NCBI GenBank assembly: GCA_004026145.2
Contig: CP034975.1
Location: 12,861,582 to 12,925,581, forward strand
Direction of reading: 5' to 3'
Origin: Takifugu bimaculatus
Taxonomy: Eukaryota > Chordata > Actinopteri > Tetraodontiformes > Tetraodontidae
Length of the DNA stretch: 64,000 nt
Numbering within the stretch: the stretch's first letter is position 1; every line of letters begins with the position of its first letter. A program made the position numbers and the translations under genes. Positions 23,803-38,697 of the stretch are shown one piece after another. The notes beneath the pieces were generated by a model, which had not been told where the DNA came from, searched no databases, and saw only the letters and a program-made list of their open reading frames with translations.

Positions 23803-26800
23803 CCTGAGCTGTAGCGGGGATAAATGAGGCTAATGTCAGCGCCGACGGTGTCGAGTCAAGAGCGTGAAGCATTTATTCCAAATGATCAGTTATGTTTGTG
23901 TCCAACAGAGCAGCAGGTGAGAAGGTGGATGAAATCACCTCAGAAACCAGTTTAATGTGATGGTGCTCTGAAGATGAGATGATCTTTACAGCGTGGGAGT
24001 GTTACATGCGTTAGAATCCTTGATTTTAATCTCCATCTGCTAGCGTTAGCGTTAGACGTGACCCAACCAACAGCAGTTACTGTTTTAAACTTCTAAAGTA
24101 GATTCATTGATTCAGGTTGGAGGCTTTTTAGCTGCTAAAACCTTCTCTAATATGCAGCTTTATGTGATGCTAGCTTGGCCGGGGGAGCCTGAGAACGACG
24201 TGTGGATTCACTATTATCACAGATGTCTCCAGGAATGTTAATGATTTTATTAGTCCCTGAGGCTCCAACAGCTAATGTACCTGACCTAATCGAATTTCTG
24301 CTCCCAATATACCAGCGTGTGAATCCAACACATCAAATCTGTGCACGCTGTGCTCAACAACTGCGGCTCAGTATTGCTTTTGTAATGGGTCCATCGGATT
24401 TCTGTGGCTGTGCATCGCTACGTGGCTCTGTTTGTTCAGCAGGTGTAAACCACCATCTGTATTAAGAAAACCAGCTGCTCCTGACTTTATTCTAGCTTAT
24501 TTCTTAACTAGTAAAGTCACATTAGATTCAGTGCTCAACTGGCAGATGTGCCATGAAATACAAATACACTTAATCTGCATTTACCTTCTCATACATTTAT
24601 CTCATCAAGAGCTAAAAGACTCTAAAACCTTCTAACCACAGAGAACCCGAACCTCCAGCAGAAAAGCAGGATTAAAACACACCTGTGCTTTCTGACCCCC
24701 ACAAACATGGAGCCTACCTGGTTGATGGTGGATGAGCCTCAGGCGGCGAGTGTGTCCTCTGAAGGCAGAGCAGGCTGACTGCAGGGCAAAGCAAGTAGCA
24801 GACGGCAATGCTAATCACATGTCCACTTATCAGGAGGAAGTCAGGCAGGGACACGAGCTTCCTCTCCGCCTTCCTGGACTTGACTTCAAACAGAGTGTGT
24901 CTTCATGCTTGGACCTGTCTGGCCATAACTCACACTGGAATAAATCATGACAACAACAGAGATTCACAGCGATTTCACATTAAAATCCAAATGACTGATT
25001 CTAAATCGCTACGGCGGGTTTGAAGCATTTGATTGCTCCTTTAATGGTGCAGTGATCATGAGGTTATGGGGCGGCCAACTGGGCTTAATTCCAGTCACAT
25101 GTTGTGGAACCAATATTACAGGGGAGGGTATTGATGCGTGATCTAACTGACAAGTGGATGTTTTTGACAGCGCTTATGTTGGGAAAGCAGGAGAATGTGC
25201 CCGTGCAGACTGTAAGGGCTGCTTCTTCATCGCCTCCAGGCATTGTTGGTTTTACGGGCACATTTGCGAAGAGGGCGGGTCACTTTTCCAGAGGTGGTCA
25301 AACATTTACCGAGGGAATTACCAGCTGAATGAAAGCTACAGGTGATCAGCAGCGTTAAGCTTCATATAATAAGGAAAGAAGCAGAGTGATAATCTGTAGC
25401 TTTTAGCAGAAGCCACCTGAATTTGAGGGATTAAACCCAATGGTTCCCTCCGGGTTCCTCCCTCACTCGCTTGTGCCTCCTGAGTTTGAGTTGGGCCGTG
25501 TGTGTCGAGTCATAATCCAATTTTCTTGTTTGTTCAGCCACTGGGCCCAGTCGTCCTCCTGAGGAGTAAACAGACATGAACTCGATGTTTGGGCGATGAG
25601 ACTGTTCACATGGTTTGTTTTCTATGGAAGCTGAGAGACCTCAACAATGCAGCACACACAAATAGACAGGAAAAGCCAGCAGACACAGAAACATGCTGAA
25701 AAAGGGGGGGGGAATGGAAGTAAGTACAATTACTCAAGTATTTTCTTGAGACTTTCCCTCCATTCACATTTGTGCTGCAACGCTGGACTCTTTCACAGGG
25801 ACTCAAGTCCCCCAATAAAGGGGAAGCGGTCACTTTACTGCAGACAACCAGCAGAGGGCGACTAAAAAACATTTCAAAAGCTCTTAAATGGTCCATCTTC
25901 ATGTGTAGCCCGAAGCCTCTGCGCGCCAATTAGCATGCTCGCTTATTAGCACTCAAGTTAAGCAGAGAGAGAGAGGTGTCAATCCTTTCAGGGAGTTTAC
26001 TTCCAACCCAGCAGAGACTTAATTTAAGACAGATACAGTCAATTTATCACGAAATGAAAGCAGTGACACTTTAAGAAATACTCTTACAAATTGGATTTTG
26101 TCTACAGGCTGTAGCTACAGTAGCGATGCTGGTAGCCAAGAGACTGAATGCTTTGGTCAGATGTGACACACTGTTACCAAAACACCACAGCGGTTCTAGC
26201 AGCAGTTTTAATAGTATTCTTAGCCAACCGTACTTCCCTGTAGGTGCACACCGCCCGTGCACGGCTCGAGTTACAAAGACCTTCCAATAGAACTGGAGTT
26301 GGGGCCAAATTTTTGTTTTTCCCATGGCTCATCGGGGCTAATTACAACCACAGCCCAGCTAACTGCTGAGGGTTTAGGGTCTCAGGGAGGGTTTAGATTA
26401 TCTGATCCTCCACAAATGGATCAACGTTTACGACCAAAACCGAGGAACCGAGATTTGCCTCCGGCCAGGGTGTTTAAGTTAGTTTTGACTGTTATAAAAC
26501 AGTGTTTTTTGCGAGGACTAAGATAAAGTTTGACATCAAATAAGGAAGTTTAGCAGATAATTCGTGCAAAAGTTACATTTGCATGTAATCCAAAAGAGTC
26601 TGGTGATTTAAGGGGTTGGATCACTCACAAACAGAGACTCTCAGTCCAGGCAGGGTGGTGGGCCCACACCTCACATCCCCCATCGCCTGCTCGGGGTCCC
26701 TCTGAGTGGGTTCCACCGGCAGGACTCGGACTGACTGTTTTACCAGCTAGCGCAGTTGAAACTGGAGTCCTGCTCTTTGCCGTGTGTTTTGTCTGCGATA

Positions 26801-27719
26801 CGTGTTGACACGTTGATGAAGATGGTCTCTCTCTGCCACTGGAACGCTCTCTCAGAGGAAATGGAAGCAGAGTTACATAAACCTGGCATGTGTGGACTCA
26901 ATCATGGAACTTTTTCCTACTCGGTTGTTGGAGTGAATGTAAACACAGCAGAATTTAAGCGCCATCGTGTGTTTTTTAGCTTTTAGCAGCTTATATAAAC
27001 AGTCACTCTGACACAGGCTTGAGGATTATCTCTTCCTGGTTTGACCATTGGTATTTTTGTGTCTCCACTCTTATAATCTGGAGTGCAGGAAAAAACTTTT
27101 GGTGATTTTCTCCATAATAAAACCAAGTTCTGCCATCACACGCTGGTTTCATCTTCAGGTGCCAATCATGTCGTAGTCAGTGATTTTTTTCTTAATGACC
27201 ATCAGAAGCTTCTTACTGTCTCTCACTGTCAAATGAGGATTACAGCAACATGGGCATCATGGGAATTTCCCGTTTTTCAGAGTTGGAAGCTTAAAGCAGG
27301 AAAAGTTTCCTTTCCTACGTCCAGCTGGGACCAGCTGGCAGTCAGAGGCTTTTTTTTTCTCATGTGAAAAGTGTGTGGAGCAAATGAGAAAGCCTCAGAA
27401 CGGAGACGCTTCTTCAGCATCGCTGCACAAAGTCAGATGTTCCACACAATCAAAGGGATTTTTGACAAGATGACACATCCCGACAGAGAGGAATCTTTTC
27501 CATGATCCATTAATCCGTGCACTCCACGGTAGGTAAATGCTGCAAAAGTCCATCAACAACACGTTAAACCACAAAATGGTTGCAAGAACTCAAAACCCAT
27601 CCACCTGGAGCTCAAGATAGAACATCACTGTTGGGTTCCTTACAACAATCATCGATTTATTGAACATTGTCTTATTCCTATTCTGATCACTTCTGGGCTT
27701 TGGAACAAGCAAAACCATA

Positions 27720-27900
27720 AGAATACCAGATCAGAGCCAATTCAGAGCCCACTCAGTCAGTTTAGAGTCTCCAATCAACCCAACACTGGAGTTTTGGACC
27801 ATGGGAGGCAACTGGATACCCCGGGAAAACCCACACAATCATGAGGAGAACATGCAAACTCCAGACAGAACGACCAACATTGGATCTCCAATTGGACAAA
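27720..27900 (+). repeat. Fragment of a dispersed teleost repeat
   Basis: Contains the diagnostic string GAGAACATGCAAACTCCA preceded by CCCGGGAAAACCCACACA and a CCAATCAACC segment. This combination recurs in very many copies in fish genomes, usually as part of transposon-derived sequence. I recognise the phrase but cannot assign the family with certainty. The overlapping open frame is not a gene. Confidence 0.6.
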
Positions 27901-30900
27901 ACCTGTTGGATGTTAAAGGCAGAACTTTGGGAGGATAACAAACACGGATGTGAAATGCAGGAGGAACCCGAGAGGCTTCAGAACCCAAAGTTGAAAGCAA
28001 CAACCCCCCCAGCTTCACTGTTCTGGACTTTGCGTTGGGTTGTTCTGAGAACGGTCCACCGTTCCCACTGACGCCGAGAGCAGCAGCTGTTTACTCCGCG
28101 GCGTTCTTTCCAAGTCATTTGGCAATCTGACCAGGAAGTGGATTTTGCAGCGATTAGGTTAATGTGTGATGTTAACAATCACTTCCAAAACTCGGCAAAC
28201 AACCGCACAGACTGGAGCAATAAAGCCTCCTGCTTTAACGACCGAACAACTGAATACTGAATGCGCCTGTTTTCAGTTACCGACTGATGCATCTGCTGGA
28301 CACGAGAAAAAAACACTGATAGTTTTTGTTTCCAATTAACAAACATCATTTTACCCAATAGGAAGTCCTTACAAAGACAAATCCATCATCGGGCTCCCAG
28401 GATGGTTCCGGAGGAGCAGCTTCACATCTGTCCGGCTTGGTCTCCACTTCTGGTAGCATTTCTGTCGGGCTGAGTCTAAACAGGTTCCTCCTCAACTTTA
28501 ATAAAACAGGATAAAACTCTTGCGTCCATGTTGGATGGTGCTTTTCTGAGCTGCCTCGTTCTTCAACATCCACTCAATGTTCACGTCTGGGAAGAGGTCC
28601 ACATGTGCTTCTACAGTACCACAACATCTGCTCAGCTACCATTGTAGCTGGTCCAAACTACCTCAATAGGAAGAGCCAAAAACAACGTCTGTTAGACGCT
28701 GTTTTACGGCATCTAATGCCTTAAATTTGTAAAACTATCAATTTTAGGCACAATACCCTTGAATTTAAGGAACAGTGAAGAACAAAAATGTGGAGAAATA
28801 TTTAAAACATTTCCAGATGTTAAATAAGTCAACTCATTTGTCCAAGACCTGGAAATTATAACTTCTCAAGGTAAATACCACTCATGGAGCAGGCCTGGAA
28901 AAGGCAGCCACATACGTGAGTCAGCCTCCAAACATCTGCACGTCTCAAGGGCCTTTCAGGACGACCAAAGCCCTGTGACACAGAGACTTTCCACAGTTCT
29001 CCTACGAATCCTGCTGAAAATGTATTTTCATTCATGAATATGCACATATGTATTGTATTGTGCCGTAACCATGGCTGCTGGCTTCAGTATTAATAGGTTC
29101 CAGCTGTCAATTAAAGGCATTAGTTCAATGGTGGGCATTGTTCAGTAGGATTGGTGAGTCAGAGCCACCGCAGGAGGAGGGGGCGGGTGGGGGTTTATGT
29201 GGCTGGACTTGGCAGAGGAGGAGGGAGATGTGATACAGCAGAGCTGCAGTGATGTTAAGTGCTGGAAATACTGCAAGTTCCTGCCTCTTTGTGGGGCGAC
29301 GAGAAGGAGACGAAGAAAAGGAGCAGACTTTTACAGTGGGGCCGAACATTTGAGAGTTCCAAATTCAATAATAGGAAACAATAATCATTGGCGAGCCAGT
29401 GGAGTAGCTCCAGTTTGCTCCCACTGTGGAGATGGGAAGTGGTAGCTGTTGGGGGAGAAGGTCTGAACGGTTGCGTAATGGTCGTGGAAGAGCTGCAACG
29501 GCCTTCTGAGGTTGGGACGACTAACGGGAATATTCCAACATGTTTTCCAAAGCCCAATGGAAACGGTGATGGAGGCGCATCATGCGGTCGGCCATGTTAG
29601 CAGAGCTCTACTCCTCAAAACCGAAGAAGAAAAAAAGAAGAAGCCAAACATGTAACGGCATTTGGATCAAGATGAATGAAACCGGTTGGGATCAAATTGT
29701 GATTTTTTTTGTCTGTTTAAGAGCTTTAAGCTACAATAAAAGTCACATTTAACATGATGTATGTAAAGCTCAGTGATGCCAAACACTCACATTTAGTCCA
29801 AAAGTGCTTTTCTAAAATTAGAAATGTCCCAGTTGCTGTCTTAGTCCGTCTGTAGCTCCTCATGAAAATCCAGAAGTTATTGGTGGTGCTGAAACCGTAG
29901 CAACTATCAGTGTTCCATCACACAGCAATAAAACCATCCGCTTGGGGAGCGCAGCCGTCTCTTCCCATCTGAAGGCTTCACGGGGGGATTTGAGCATCTG
30001 ATCGGGATTCTTTAATAAACTGATGAGTTACAGCTGCTCCGGGAAGGCCAGCGTTCCCTGGGAGAGGATGGAAGTTTGGAACAACCTGCTCCAGCACAAG
30101 CTGACCCAGGATCAGGTGTTGGCTGGCACTTGCTGATAAGTTAGTGTTCAACAGCGGGGGAGGCAACGCAGATTAAATAAAGAGAACATTTAGAGATTTG
30201 CGCTTGGTAAATAATCAGTTTTATACAAGTTAGTCAAAATGAGTTGAATCATCCGTGATGTGTTCTTACTATAATCAAAAAACTGACCTCTGACCTCTAA
30301 CTTTGCCGTTATAATAGTTTTCCCCAGTGGATTCAGCAGAAGTGGGCGGGGCCACAAAAGAACACGGCCGAGCAGGAAACTCCACAATCGCACCTTGATG
30401 CAAACAGACATCACAGACCAGGATGAGAGGACGTTGTCTGTTGTCTCTTCCTGCAGATGTCAGCATATTTTAGCAGTTTTGACAGCTCGGCCGCCAGGTC
30501 CACTGTTGTTCCTGCACAAGGCTGGTGAAGCTGCGGGCGGGAGGCTGCTGCCGCCGCCCACTGATGATCTGGCCGACCTTCTGCTGAGATCCTCAACAGT
30601 GAGGGAAATCAAAGGCGCTGCGAGCCGCGAGGGATGTTGCGCAGCTGCGCAGCACATTTTCGCAGCGCTGCTCCATGTGTCCATGTGGGCCTAAAACTCT
30701 TGTTTTGTACTTTTGCTCTTGCTAAACGTGGCCAACTGTTACCTCTTTCTGCTTTTCATTTAGCTTTGGCCTTCGCGGTAATCTCCAGATTCTAAGAATT
30801 GACCCCAAAGAGCGTGCCAGGAAACCTTACATGAGATCGCACATCTCTTAATCAGGATTTGACTCCAGAACACCAGAAACTCCTTCATTAAGCACTGTCT

Positions 30901-31926
30901 TTTGTGGACCTGTGTGAAAATGAGATCAGATTTCTGTTAACGGTTAGCAGCTCGGGGCAGATGACAGATTACGCAGTCATATCTCCCCAAATAATCCATG
31001 TTTTTCCAATTAGGGTTGCTATTGTTATTCCGCAAACAACATTCCTAAATAAACATGGGCGCCTCCCACTGTGTACAGACAGATAAATAAAAGAGCTGCA
31101 TGACTTCCGTCCACCTTAGCGATGATCAAATGTTTGGAGGAATTCCTCTGATGTTGGTGAAATCTGAGACGCCGCAGCAGAAGAAAAACCTCCTCTGCTT
31201 CTTCCTGTTCACAGCTGACCTGGAATAACGGAGATTCACGGAGGTTTCAGCAAGAAATGATCTTCCGACTCGGCCGATGTTTGGCAGATGTAAGGAGGCG
31301 GCTTCATCCCCACAGAGGAAATGGCCCATATAAATATTTCTGGCCTTCTTCCTGAGCTCGTCACTCGGCAACGCTTCACACACCAAACACACTGTGAAAC
31401 ATGTATGTAAGACGTATTCCGAGCTCTTGGATGCTGCCTCACAACAGCGAGATGGTCGTTAAAGCTTCGGTGGAGGCCAGAACCACGTTCCATTAATGAG
31501 TCCTGCAGCCTCGCGGAGCAGCTGCACCACTGCAGGCTACAGGAATGGCTGCAGCATGGCCGCTTGTTGTGCAGCACCAGCACGCACGCTGGATTTTAAA
31601 CCCCGTCTAGACAAACGGGTAATAAAACCCAGCAACGTTTTCCAGAATTTCAGAAATTCCACGTTCAGGTTTTAGCTTTTGGCTGTTTTTTTTTACCTTT
31701 TGGTGAACTATTGACCGGTAGGAAGAACGTCATGAAGCGCTGCAAGCACCAACACCAACAACACGCTTCTGATACACCTGCTGAAAAGAGACAAATATTG
31801 AGCGACGCCTTTCAGTCCAGACCCACAAAACATGATGCAGGAGGTAAAAGGGGGCGGGGCCATGTCACCAGACCACACAGGTGCAACACATGAGAGTCAT
31901 TAAGTACGAAATGGCTGTGGCTCTAA

Positions 31927-31927
<1 letters not shown>

Positions 31928-31995
<68 letters not shown>
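31928..31995 (+). repeat. (AC)n microsatellite
   Basis: A 68-base AC array that abuts the inverted-repeat element starting at 32002. Confidence 0.97.
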
Positions 31996-31996
<1 letters not shown>

Positions 31997-32001
31997 CTAT
32001 C

Positions 32002-32175
32002 TTTGTGAGGACTTCCATCGCTATAATGCATCACCCAGTGTCTGATCCTAACCCAGACCCTGACCCTGACTTTGATCCTGACCTAAAACTAGTTCTAACC
32101 AGAACCTGAAAACCAGGTCTTAAGCCTCAGCAGTCTTTTAAAGCTGTGAGATCAGCTAAAATGTCCTCACAAGTG
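32002..32175. repeat. Short interspersed element bounded by TTGTGAGGAC inverted repeats
   Basis: Left end TTTGTGAGGACTT, right end ATGTCCTCACAAG, which are inverted copies. Between them is a CCTAACCC/CCTGACC-rich part and a TTTAAAGCTGTGAG segment. The same layout, next to a CA array, is a familiar repetitive element in teleost genomes. No coding capacity. Confidence 0.6.
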
Positions 32176-35100
32176 TAGCTTCAGAAGTGAGTGCAGCCAC
32201 CATGGGGAGGGGGCGGAAGTCGAGGGCGTCTTTAGTCAGTTGGGTGTGTCTCAACCGGAAGTTTGTGTTTTAGAAGAGCTCTTGGTGATGTGGCCAGATA
32301 AACGCGGGCCTTCCTAACCAGTCCTGATTGTGTGCAGCCTGATAAGACAAATATGTTGATGACGAGTGTAGGAAGGAAACGTGCCAGTCATCCTGTTCAT
32401 GTCTGTCCCAAAACGAGTCCAGTACCTGGATCACAAGCTGGGGTGGAATAAATAATGTGTCAACAATGCTGACCTGCTCGTTTAAAATGAGGCGAGTGCA
32501 AGTTACCACCACCACAAAGTGCTTCTCTTTGTTTTCTGCTCTAAATTAAACGCGTTTTTACGCTCTTGATTCTGTCCTGAAAGGGCCTCAGTCTGGAATA
32601 TTTGTTGAAATAACACACGCAGACTGTGAGAGGAAATGAACGCTTTAATGCCACGCTCAGGTTGCCCCTGCAACAACAGAAGGTCTTCCTACGCTCTTGC
32701 CTGACCCTTCATGCAAACATGCAGCATACAGATTCAAGGGTCTCCCCTCTTTGGGTCTCCCAGATGTGAACCTTCTGGTAGCTTTCCAGGGAGTCCTCAA
32801 GACGTTGGGATACCTCAAACATTTTCATTTTGTTAGATGAGGAATATTGTCGGCACAGCTTCCGTCGTTGCTGGTTTTATGAGGACACAGAGACAAGAAC
32901 CAATAAAGTTCAAGACAGGAAATAGCTGAAAAAGTAGAAAAACCACTAAAAAGATGAAGTTCTGACTGAGATGTTTGTACTTCTGGTCACACAGCGAGCT
33001 GCTGGATGGTCTGACGGAAGGTGATTTCAGGCTTCTTCGGTCGCACTGAGGCGGGACAGGAATGCTCCAACGAACGAGGTCCAAAACGAGCAGAACACCT
33101 CAGCAGACACGTCACTGGTGCTCATTTATCTGCAGGCCTCTGGAGCACAGACAGAACATTTGGCTCCCGACCTTCATCGCCGAACTCTCTAAACTGGCCC
33201 TGCAGGAGATCAGACGTTTCTCCTTCTTGGCAGACGGACTTTCTGTTTGGTCCTGCTGTCAGATTACACCATTTTAAAACAACAGCGCATCTTTTTTAAT
33301 AGATACACAGGGTCTATTTTGAGGGAAATCTTTAATTTCAGGTGTTTTTGCTTTTTATGACTTTGTATTTGGGAAGTTGTTCAATTTTTAACCTTTTTTA
33401 TGCACTTTCTAAATACCGCAGAGCAGATTCCTGCAGATTTTCTCCATTCTGAACTCTTTTCTGGAACATGGTTTAAATTCCACAGGCTGGAATGAGAGCA
33501 GGCAGAACGGAGCCAAACATACAGATTCAGAGTGACCAGCGTAGCCCAGAGTTTAAAAATGAAATAAAAGAAAAGAGAGCGTTGCGTTCAAGAACACATT
33601 CAGTGTTTCATCAATGTGAGAAGTTCTCAGGAAAGCTTAAACCCAGGAGTGTTGCTGGGTCACCCGCGGGCACCTGGATCACTATTCAGAGTTTCTGAAA
33701 CTGGAATAAAGATGCATCAACTTGTATCACACAAATTTTTCATTTATTCATCAGGTGGACAAAAGGAGAGATTTAAAAGCTAAATAGAAATAGTAACAAT
33801 GTCCAGTAAAAGACTTTTCTTCACGGCTGACAGGATTTCTGCTGGAACACCTAAAAACAGTGGCTGAAGGAGTGAAAGGTGAAAGAAAAAAGTCTTTACC
33901 TCCTCTGTTGAACATTTACAGTAACTCTGAGTATTAATACAAGGGCGGAGGACCGACGCCGTCCTCCACCCATTTATTTATTTATTTATAAGATTTAGTG
34001 GAAATTACGACGCTGGTGGAAGCTAAAGATGCTTTTTCCTCAAAGGGACCAGTGAACACTTTGTTCCAATGAGCCTGATTGAATGCTGCACTTTAGTGGT
34101 GTCACGGCAGAATAAACGGAGAGTGTGTGTGTTCATGGTTCAGTGGGTTTTAAGGAGGTTTCCTCTGCTTTTCAGAATTTCCATTTACTGTAGGAAGGTT
34201 TGAGTATTGCGTTTACACCCAAAACATCACCTTGATGATCAAGAAAATTACTTTTTTGTGCTCAGGAGAAACGTTTGCGAGGCTGCATGATGGAGTCTGG
34301 CAGCGATTAATGAGCCTCCCTCGGGGACGAAATAGCACCAGTAGCACCACTAAGCTACTACAGATATTGGACCTTCAGGTGCTGCAAATTATTTTGGTCC
34401 ATTCAGGACAGGAAGAGCTGTGGTCCAAAGAGTGAGGATGCTGAAGTCAACTCACAGCGTGAGATTACACATCATTAATCCAAAGTCTACTGATAGTGGC
34501 AACAGATTTTGCTAGCTTTTCCACAGCGGCTTCCTACCACTAGCATGCTAGGAGCAGCAAACATGGCTGCAGCTGCTCTGCTACAAACGCTTCCACGTGC
34601 TGGAGATGATCCATTCGGTGAAAGAAGATATAAACAAATGCAAGGATCATTTCAGCTTTCTGCTTTAATTCCCATTTAACAGCAGGAATAAATCCCCCAG
34701 TGTTCCGTCCGCGGGGTGAAACGTCTGTTTTAGCTCACTGACAGAAAAATGCAGCAGCTATCCTCCCTTGACTTGACCTGAATACAGTAACAAGTTGCTA
34801 ATGAGGATTCTTTCCTGTTGAGATTAACTTACAGTTCGGAACTTCAGAACGAACAACTCCGACATCCGTGACGCTTTGATGTTTTTTCAGTATTTGTGTA
34901 TTTATGTATCATAATCTTGGCTAATGCAAACATGACTCAGCATGGTTATGAGCTCTACTTTCCATGAAATCCACCACTATTTAGAATTGAAAAGTATTGG
35001 AACGACTCTCTTTGATGACACGAATCACAGCCTGTGGACGTGGTCCTGCAGTTTACTGACGCTTCGCCACCGTCGTTGGTTTGACCAGATTGTTGCTCGA

Positions 35101-37990
35101 GTTGTTTAGTCTGTGATTCTTGTGTCTGTGGCGCTCATGAACTGTGTGGTTCTTCGCTAGATTCATACAGGGATCTGAATCCACTCCTGGACCCTTTATT
35201 TTATCTATAAAATCGATAAATCACAGTATTAAAGCTATTCCAGAGTCTCAGTTGCTACACTGTTCATGACCTTTCTGGTGAAGCGCAGAAGGTTTTGCCT
35301 TCCTTGATGAAGTGGTTCTAGATTACAGTAGATTATAGGTCACTCACGGTTGCAGCGGCTGATGGATATGATCATCTGTTCACCATTTGGTCGGGAGGTC
35401 CCAGGAGGAAGGTGCACGTCCTGAAAATGTTGATGTCGTTTAGGAGTCAGAAAGGATCTTACCTCGTAGTTGAGTTTCTCACTACGCACGTCGGACGGAG
35501 GAAATATGCTATAATGTGTCTCCTGACACGTCGTTCATCACAGGCCTGGTGAACATCGAGAGAGACGGAAACAGCTCAATGATCTCGACTCTGAGATATG
35601 GTCTAGTCGTGCGCTGAGGCCACGGGGCTCAAAAGGACACCCGGAGGCACACGTGTTTGATCGGTTCATGTTTTCAGAGGATTTAGATGTTAAAACCGGA
35701 AACTTTTCTGCGGCCACCTCATTTACCAGCCAACATCACCGACAGCCGTCAGTCTCTTACTAAGCACAACCACATTTCGTGCTCAGTCCAAGAGCGTGCA
35801 GAGGGACTTCATGAGGATATGAAGATGTGGAGCGTTAAGTCCTCCGGCGTCTGTCAGAGACACCAGGCTCGGGTCAGCACACAACGCTGCAGAACGGCAT
35901 GGAAGAGCTGGAAGGGCATGTTTAATGAACCACTGCTTATTGACTTTAGCTGACAAGCGGAGAAACTGTAAAATGTATGAAAAGGCAACAGGATCACTGA
36001 CATCATCCTCCTCCTCATCATCATGGTCCCCGCAGCTCCAGACCAAACAGAGCTACAGTACTGCATGTGTCTGGTTCTCATTTAGACCTTTCCTCCCCTC
36101 CTCTCCTTCTTTTTTTCCCCCTTTTCTTTAGGGAAAGTGGGAGGAGGAAGCAGGAGGTGGCAGGACTTTGTGTCATCCCGTTCCTGAACTCGGCACCACA
36201 GCTCCTCTGGTTGGAGACTGGAGCTGGTGTCTGTCTTTGTCTCTACCGTTCCCCCCCTTTCACCCAGGACCACCCTTTCTTCCTGCTCATCTCTTATCAC
36301 TCTTTGCCCTGAAGCATTTCCTCTGGAAAACCCAGCAAGAGGAATTTACAGGGAGGATTATGTCCAAAGGTCCAGCGTGCCTTCATTTGACATAAGTGGT
36401 TTTTATTTTTTCCTTGTTAACAAATACGGTGGGATACAGCGACTTCAGCAAAAGGTGAGTGTTTAACCTGTTTGTGCTGCAAAATAAAGTGTGTTTTCAT
36501 TTCTGATTTCCTCTTCAAACCGTGAAGAGTGCGCTCAGCTGCACTGATCCAGCTGCAGTTTGCAACGTTGCACAGACTTTCTGGCATTTTGTCCTCATAA
36601 ATATCAGTCAGCGCTGGTTTACCAGAGCGGTTGAAACCTGACGTTTAGTGGTGAGAGTGGTGCGAGAGGGCCATAGGTGAGAAACCTCAGTCATGTCTTG
36701 TTCTCCTCTTCACGTGTCAACGTGAGCAAAGTTAAACTTGCTGCACACATGTGAGAAATGGGAGGAAGAAGCTCCAGATGTGCGTCAGGACAGAACTAGA
36801 ATGCTTTTGCTGAGTGCCCACGGATGTAACTGGACCCCAGTGTCCCAGTACGACACCTGGAAACTGGGAACTGGTTGAAATGTGCTTGAATGTGCTGATC
36901 GCTGGTTCATCATCGGACATCACGTCGCCTCACAGAACCTCCAAAACCAGGTTGAGGATGTTTCAGTGGCTGTTTTCTCAATTCTCTCTCTATCATGGAA
37001 TCCTCTTCTACCTTCTTACCTTCTCCATCTAACACGTGCACGCCCACATGAGCGGCGTGTGAGTCGCTGGACGTGTGTTTCCACAGCAGCAGGAGCCCCG
37101 AAACCACGCCCTCAGTAGAAGGAGCGCACGAGTGGAAAAGGGTGAAGAAAGTGTTTTCCACACTTGTCACTTAATGAGCCCACACTTGTGAGTGGAGCAC
37201 TGCTGGTGGTGGTGGTGGTGGGGGGGTTTACTGGTCCAGGTGTGGGCTGTTAACCTTCTTCACAAGCCCGACCGGAGCCGCCAGAGGACCATCATCATTG
37301 GGGGTTTCTGAGGGACCAAGAAGGTCTCCCTCTACGTCACCACTTTCAGTGACTTTTTGTCACAAACGTGTTTCCATGACTTCCACTGTTTGCCTGTACT
37401 GGTTGCTAGGATACAGGGAGCAAGGGCCAGGGTATAGCCTGAAGGTGGGAGGAGAGCTGCGAGTTCATTGGTTCAAATCTGCTCGCAGATTATTTGACTG
37501 AAGTGAAGATTTAGCACCTAGATTACAGCGGTACAGCGTTCTCCACTTTGGTGCTATTAAAAGTCTTTTTTTACTCAGACATTTTTAAATAACAAAGGCT
37601 TTTTAGGCACAAACTGTAAATCATTTTACTTTACGACTTCTTTCCAACTTTTAGTCTTGTGTTTTTTGTGCTCATGATGCGTCGCAGATGTTTGGAAGGT
37701 TGGAGCATTTTTCCAAAAGGTCTCAGTGAACTACTGTTTCTGTCTTAGAAGGAAGCCAAATTACACCGAAAAATAATTCCATCCATTAATATACATCAGT
37801 TAGGATCTTCAAATATGCTAATCGTCCTGTGTGCATGTACAGATTACAAATCAGGATTATTAACCCCCCACCCATCTTCTTAAAACTCTATAATTTTGAC
37901 ATAAAACTACTGTATATTCCCTCACTGGTTCTAATCATTTCTGGACAGTCATCCTGAGGCATAAATGCTTTGAGTCTGGCCATGTGTGCT

Positions 37991-38024
<34 letters not shown>

Positions 38025-38400
38025 CCCTTCATGTTCTCAGCTGTACCACACATGTCACCGCTGTTGCAGCTAAACAAGCCTGATGCACGAACATACGTGA
38101 CGGCTCACACCCTGTGAACACTTGGAATTTGTACACAGATGTGATGTGAATAAGCAAAGACGTGAAAATGGTTAGTTACAGTTCCTGTTAATGAAGTTTA
38201 AAGTGTACTGGTTTTGATGTTTGTGGGTTCTGACTTAAAGGATGTACACAATTTCAAAATAAAGTGGATGATTTTGCCCTTTAACCATCTTTTTTCCAAA
38301 GTAAAATATGATTTTAATTATTATTTTTTAAAAAGAGAAAAATTAAATAAGGAGATTTTAACTTTTGTGCCATAATTTACCGGATTATTTCGTTTTATGG

Positions 38401-38697
38401 CCACACGGGGGCGATAGAGACACATAAATAACATTGCTTACGTTCGCAAAGCGAGTGTATTTCTTCTTCAAGGGCTTTTACTGTCCTGTGACTGTTGCTG
38501 TGTGGTCTTACCTCTAAATGTGTGTGTGTGTGTGTGTGTGGTCCATCTGCAAACATGCTCATGGGCACTCTGGCAGTGCCTCCCTATGTTAGCTAATGCT
38601 GACACTGTTAGCTATAAATCGTGCGGTGGACTGCAGCAGTGAACAGATCGTGGTCGCTCTCGCAGCGTAACAAAGCTGATAGCAACAGCGAGAGAAG
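38401..38697. other. Sequence upstream of an orphan ORF
   Basis: Contains a short TG array (about 38518-38540) and a run into the ORF at 38698. It could be the 5' part of an older mobile element, but no terminal repeat was identified. Confidence 0.3.

Larger units (their letters stand above)
23803..38400. other. Gene-poor intergenic region upstream of mlpha
   Basis: About 14.6 kb with no exon I can support on either strand; open frames are short, without splice context or protein-like composition. It contains the mlpha promoter side (from 23803), a dispersed-repeat fragment (27720-27900), CA arrays (31928-31995, about 37990-38025) and an inverted-repeat element (32002-32175). Conserved non-coding elements could be present but cannot be seen from one sequence. 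Confidence 0.5.

Noticed and set aside
27841..28071. 76-codon frame starting MRRTCKLQT
   Set aside because: The start lies in a dispersed teleost repeat (GAGAACATGCAAACTCC), and this repeat often yields such frames.
32030..32100. Interstitial telomere-like CCTAACCC/CCTGACC words
   Set aside because: Only a few imperfect units, explained by the known inverted-repeat element that contains such words.
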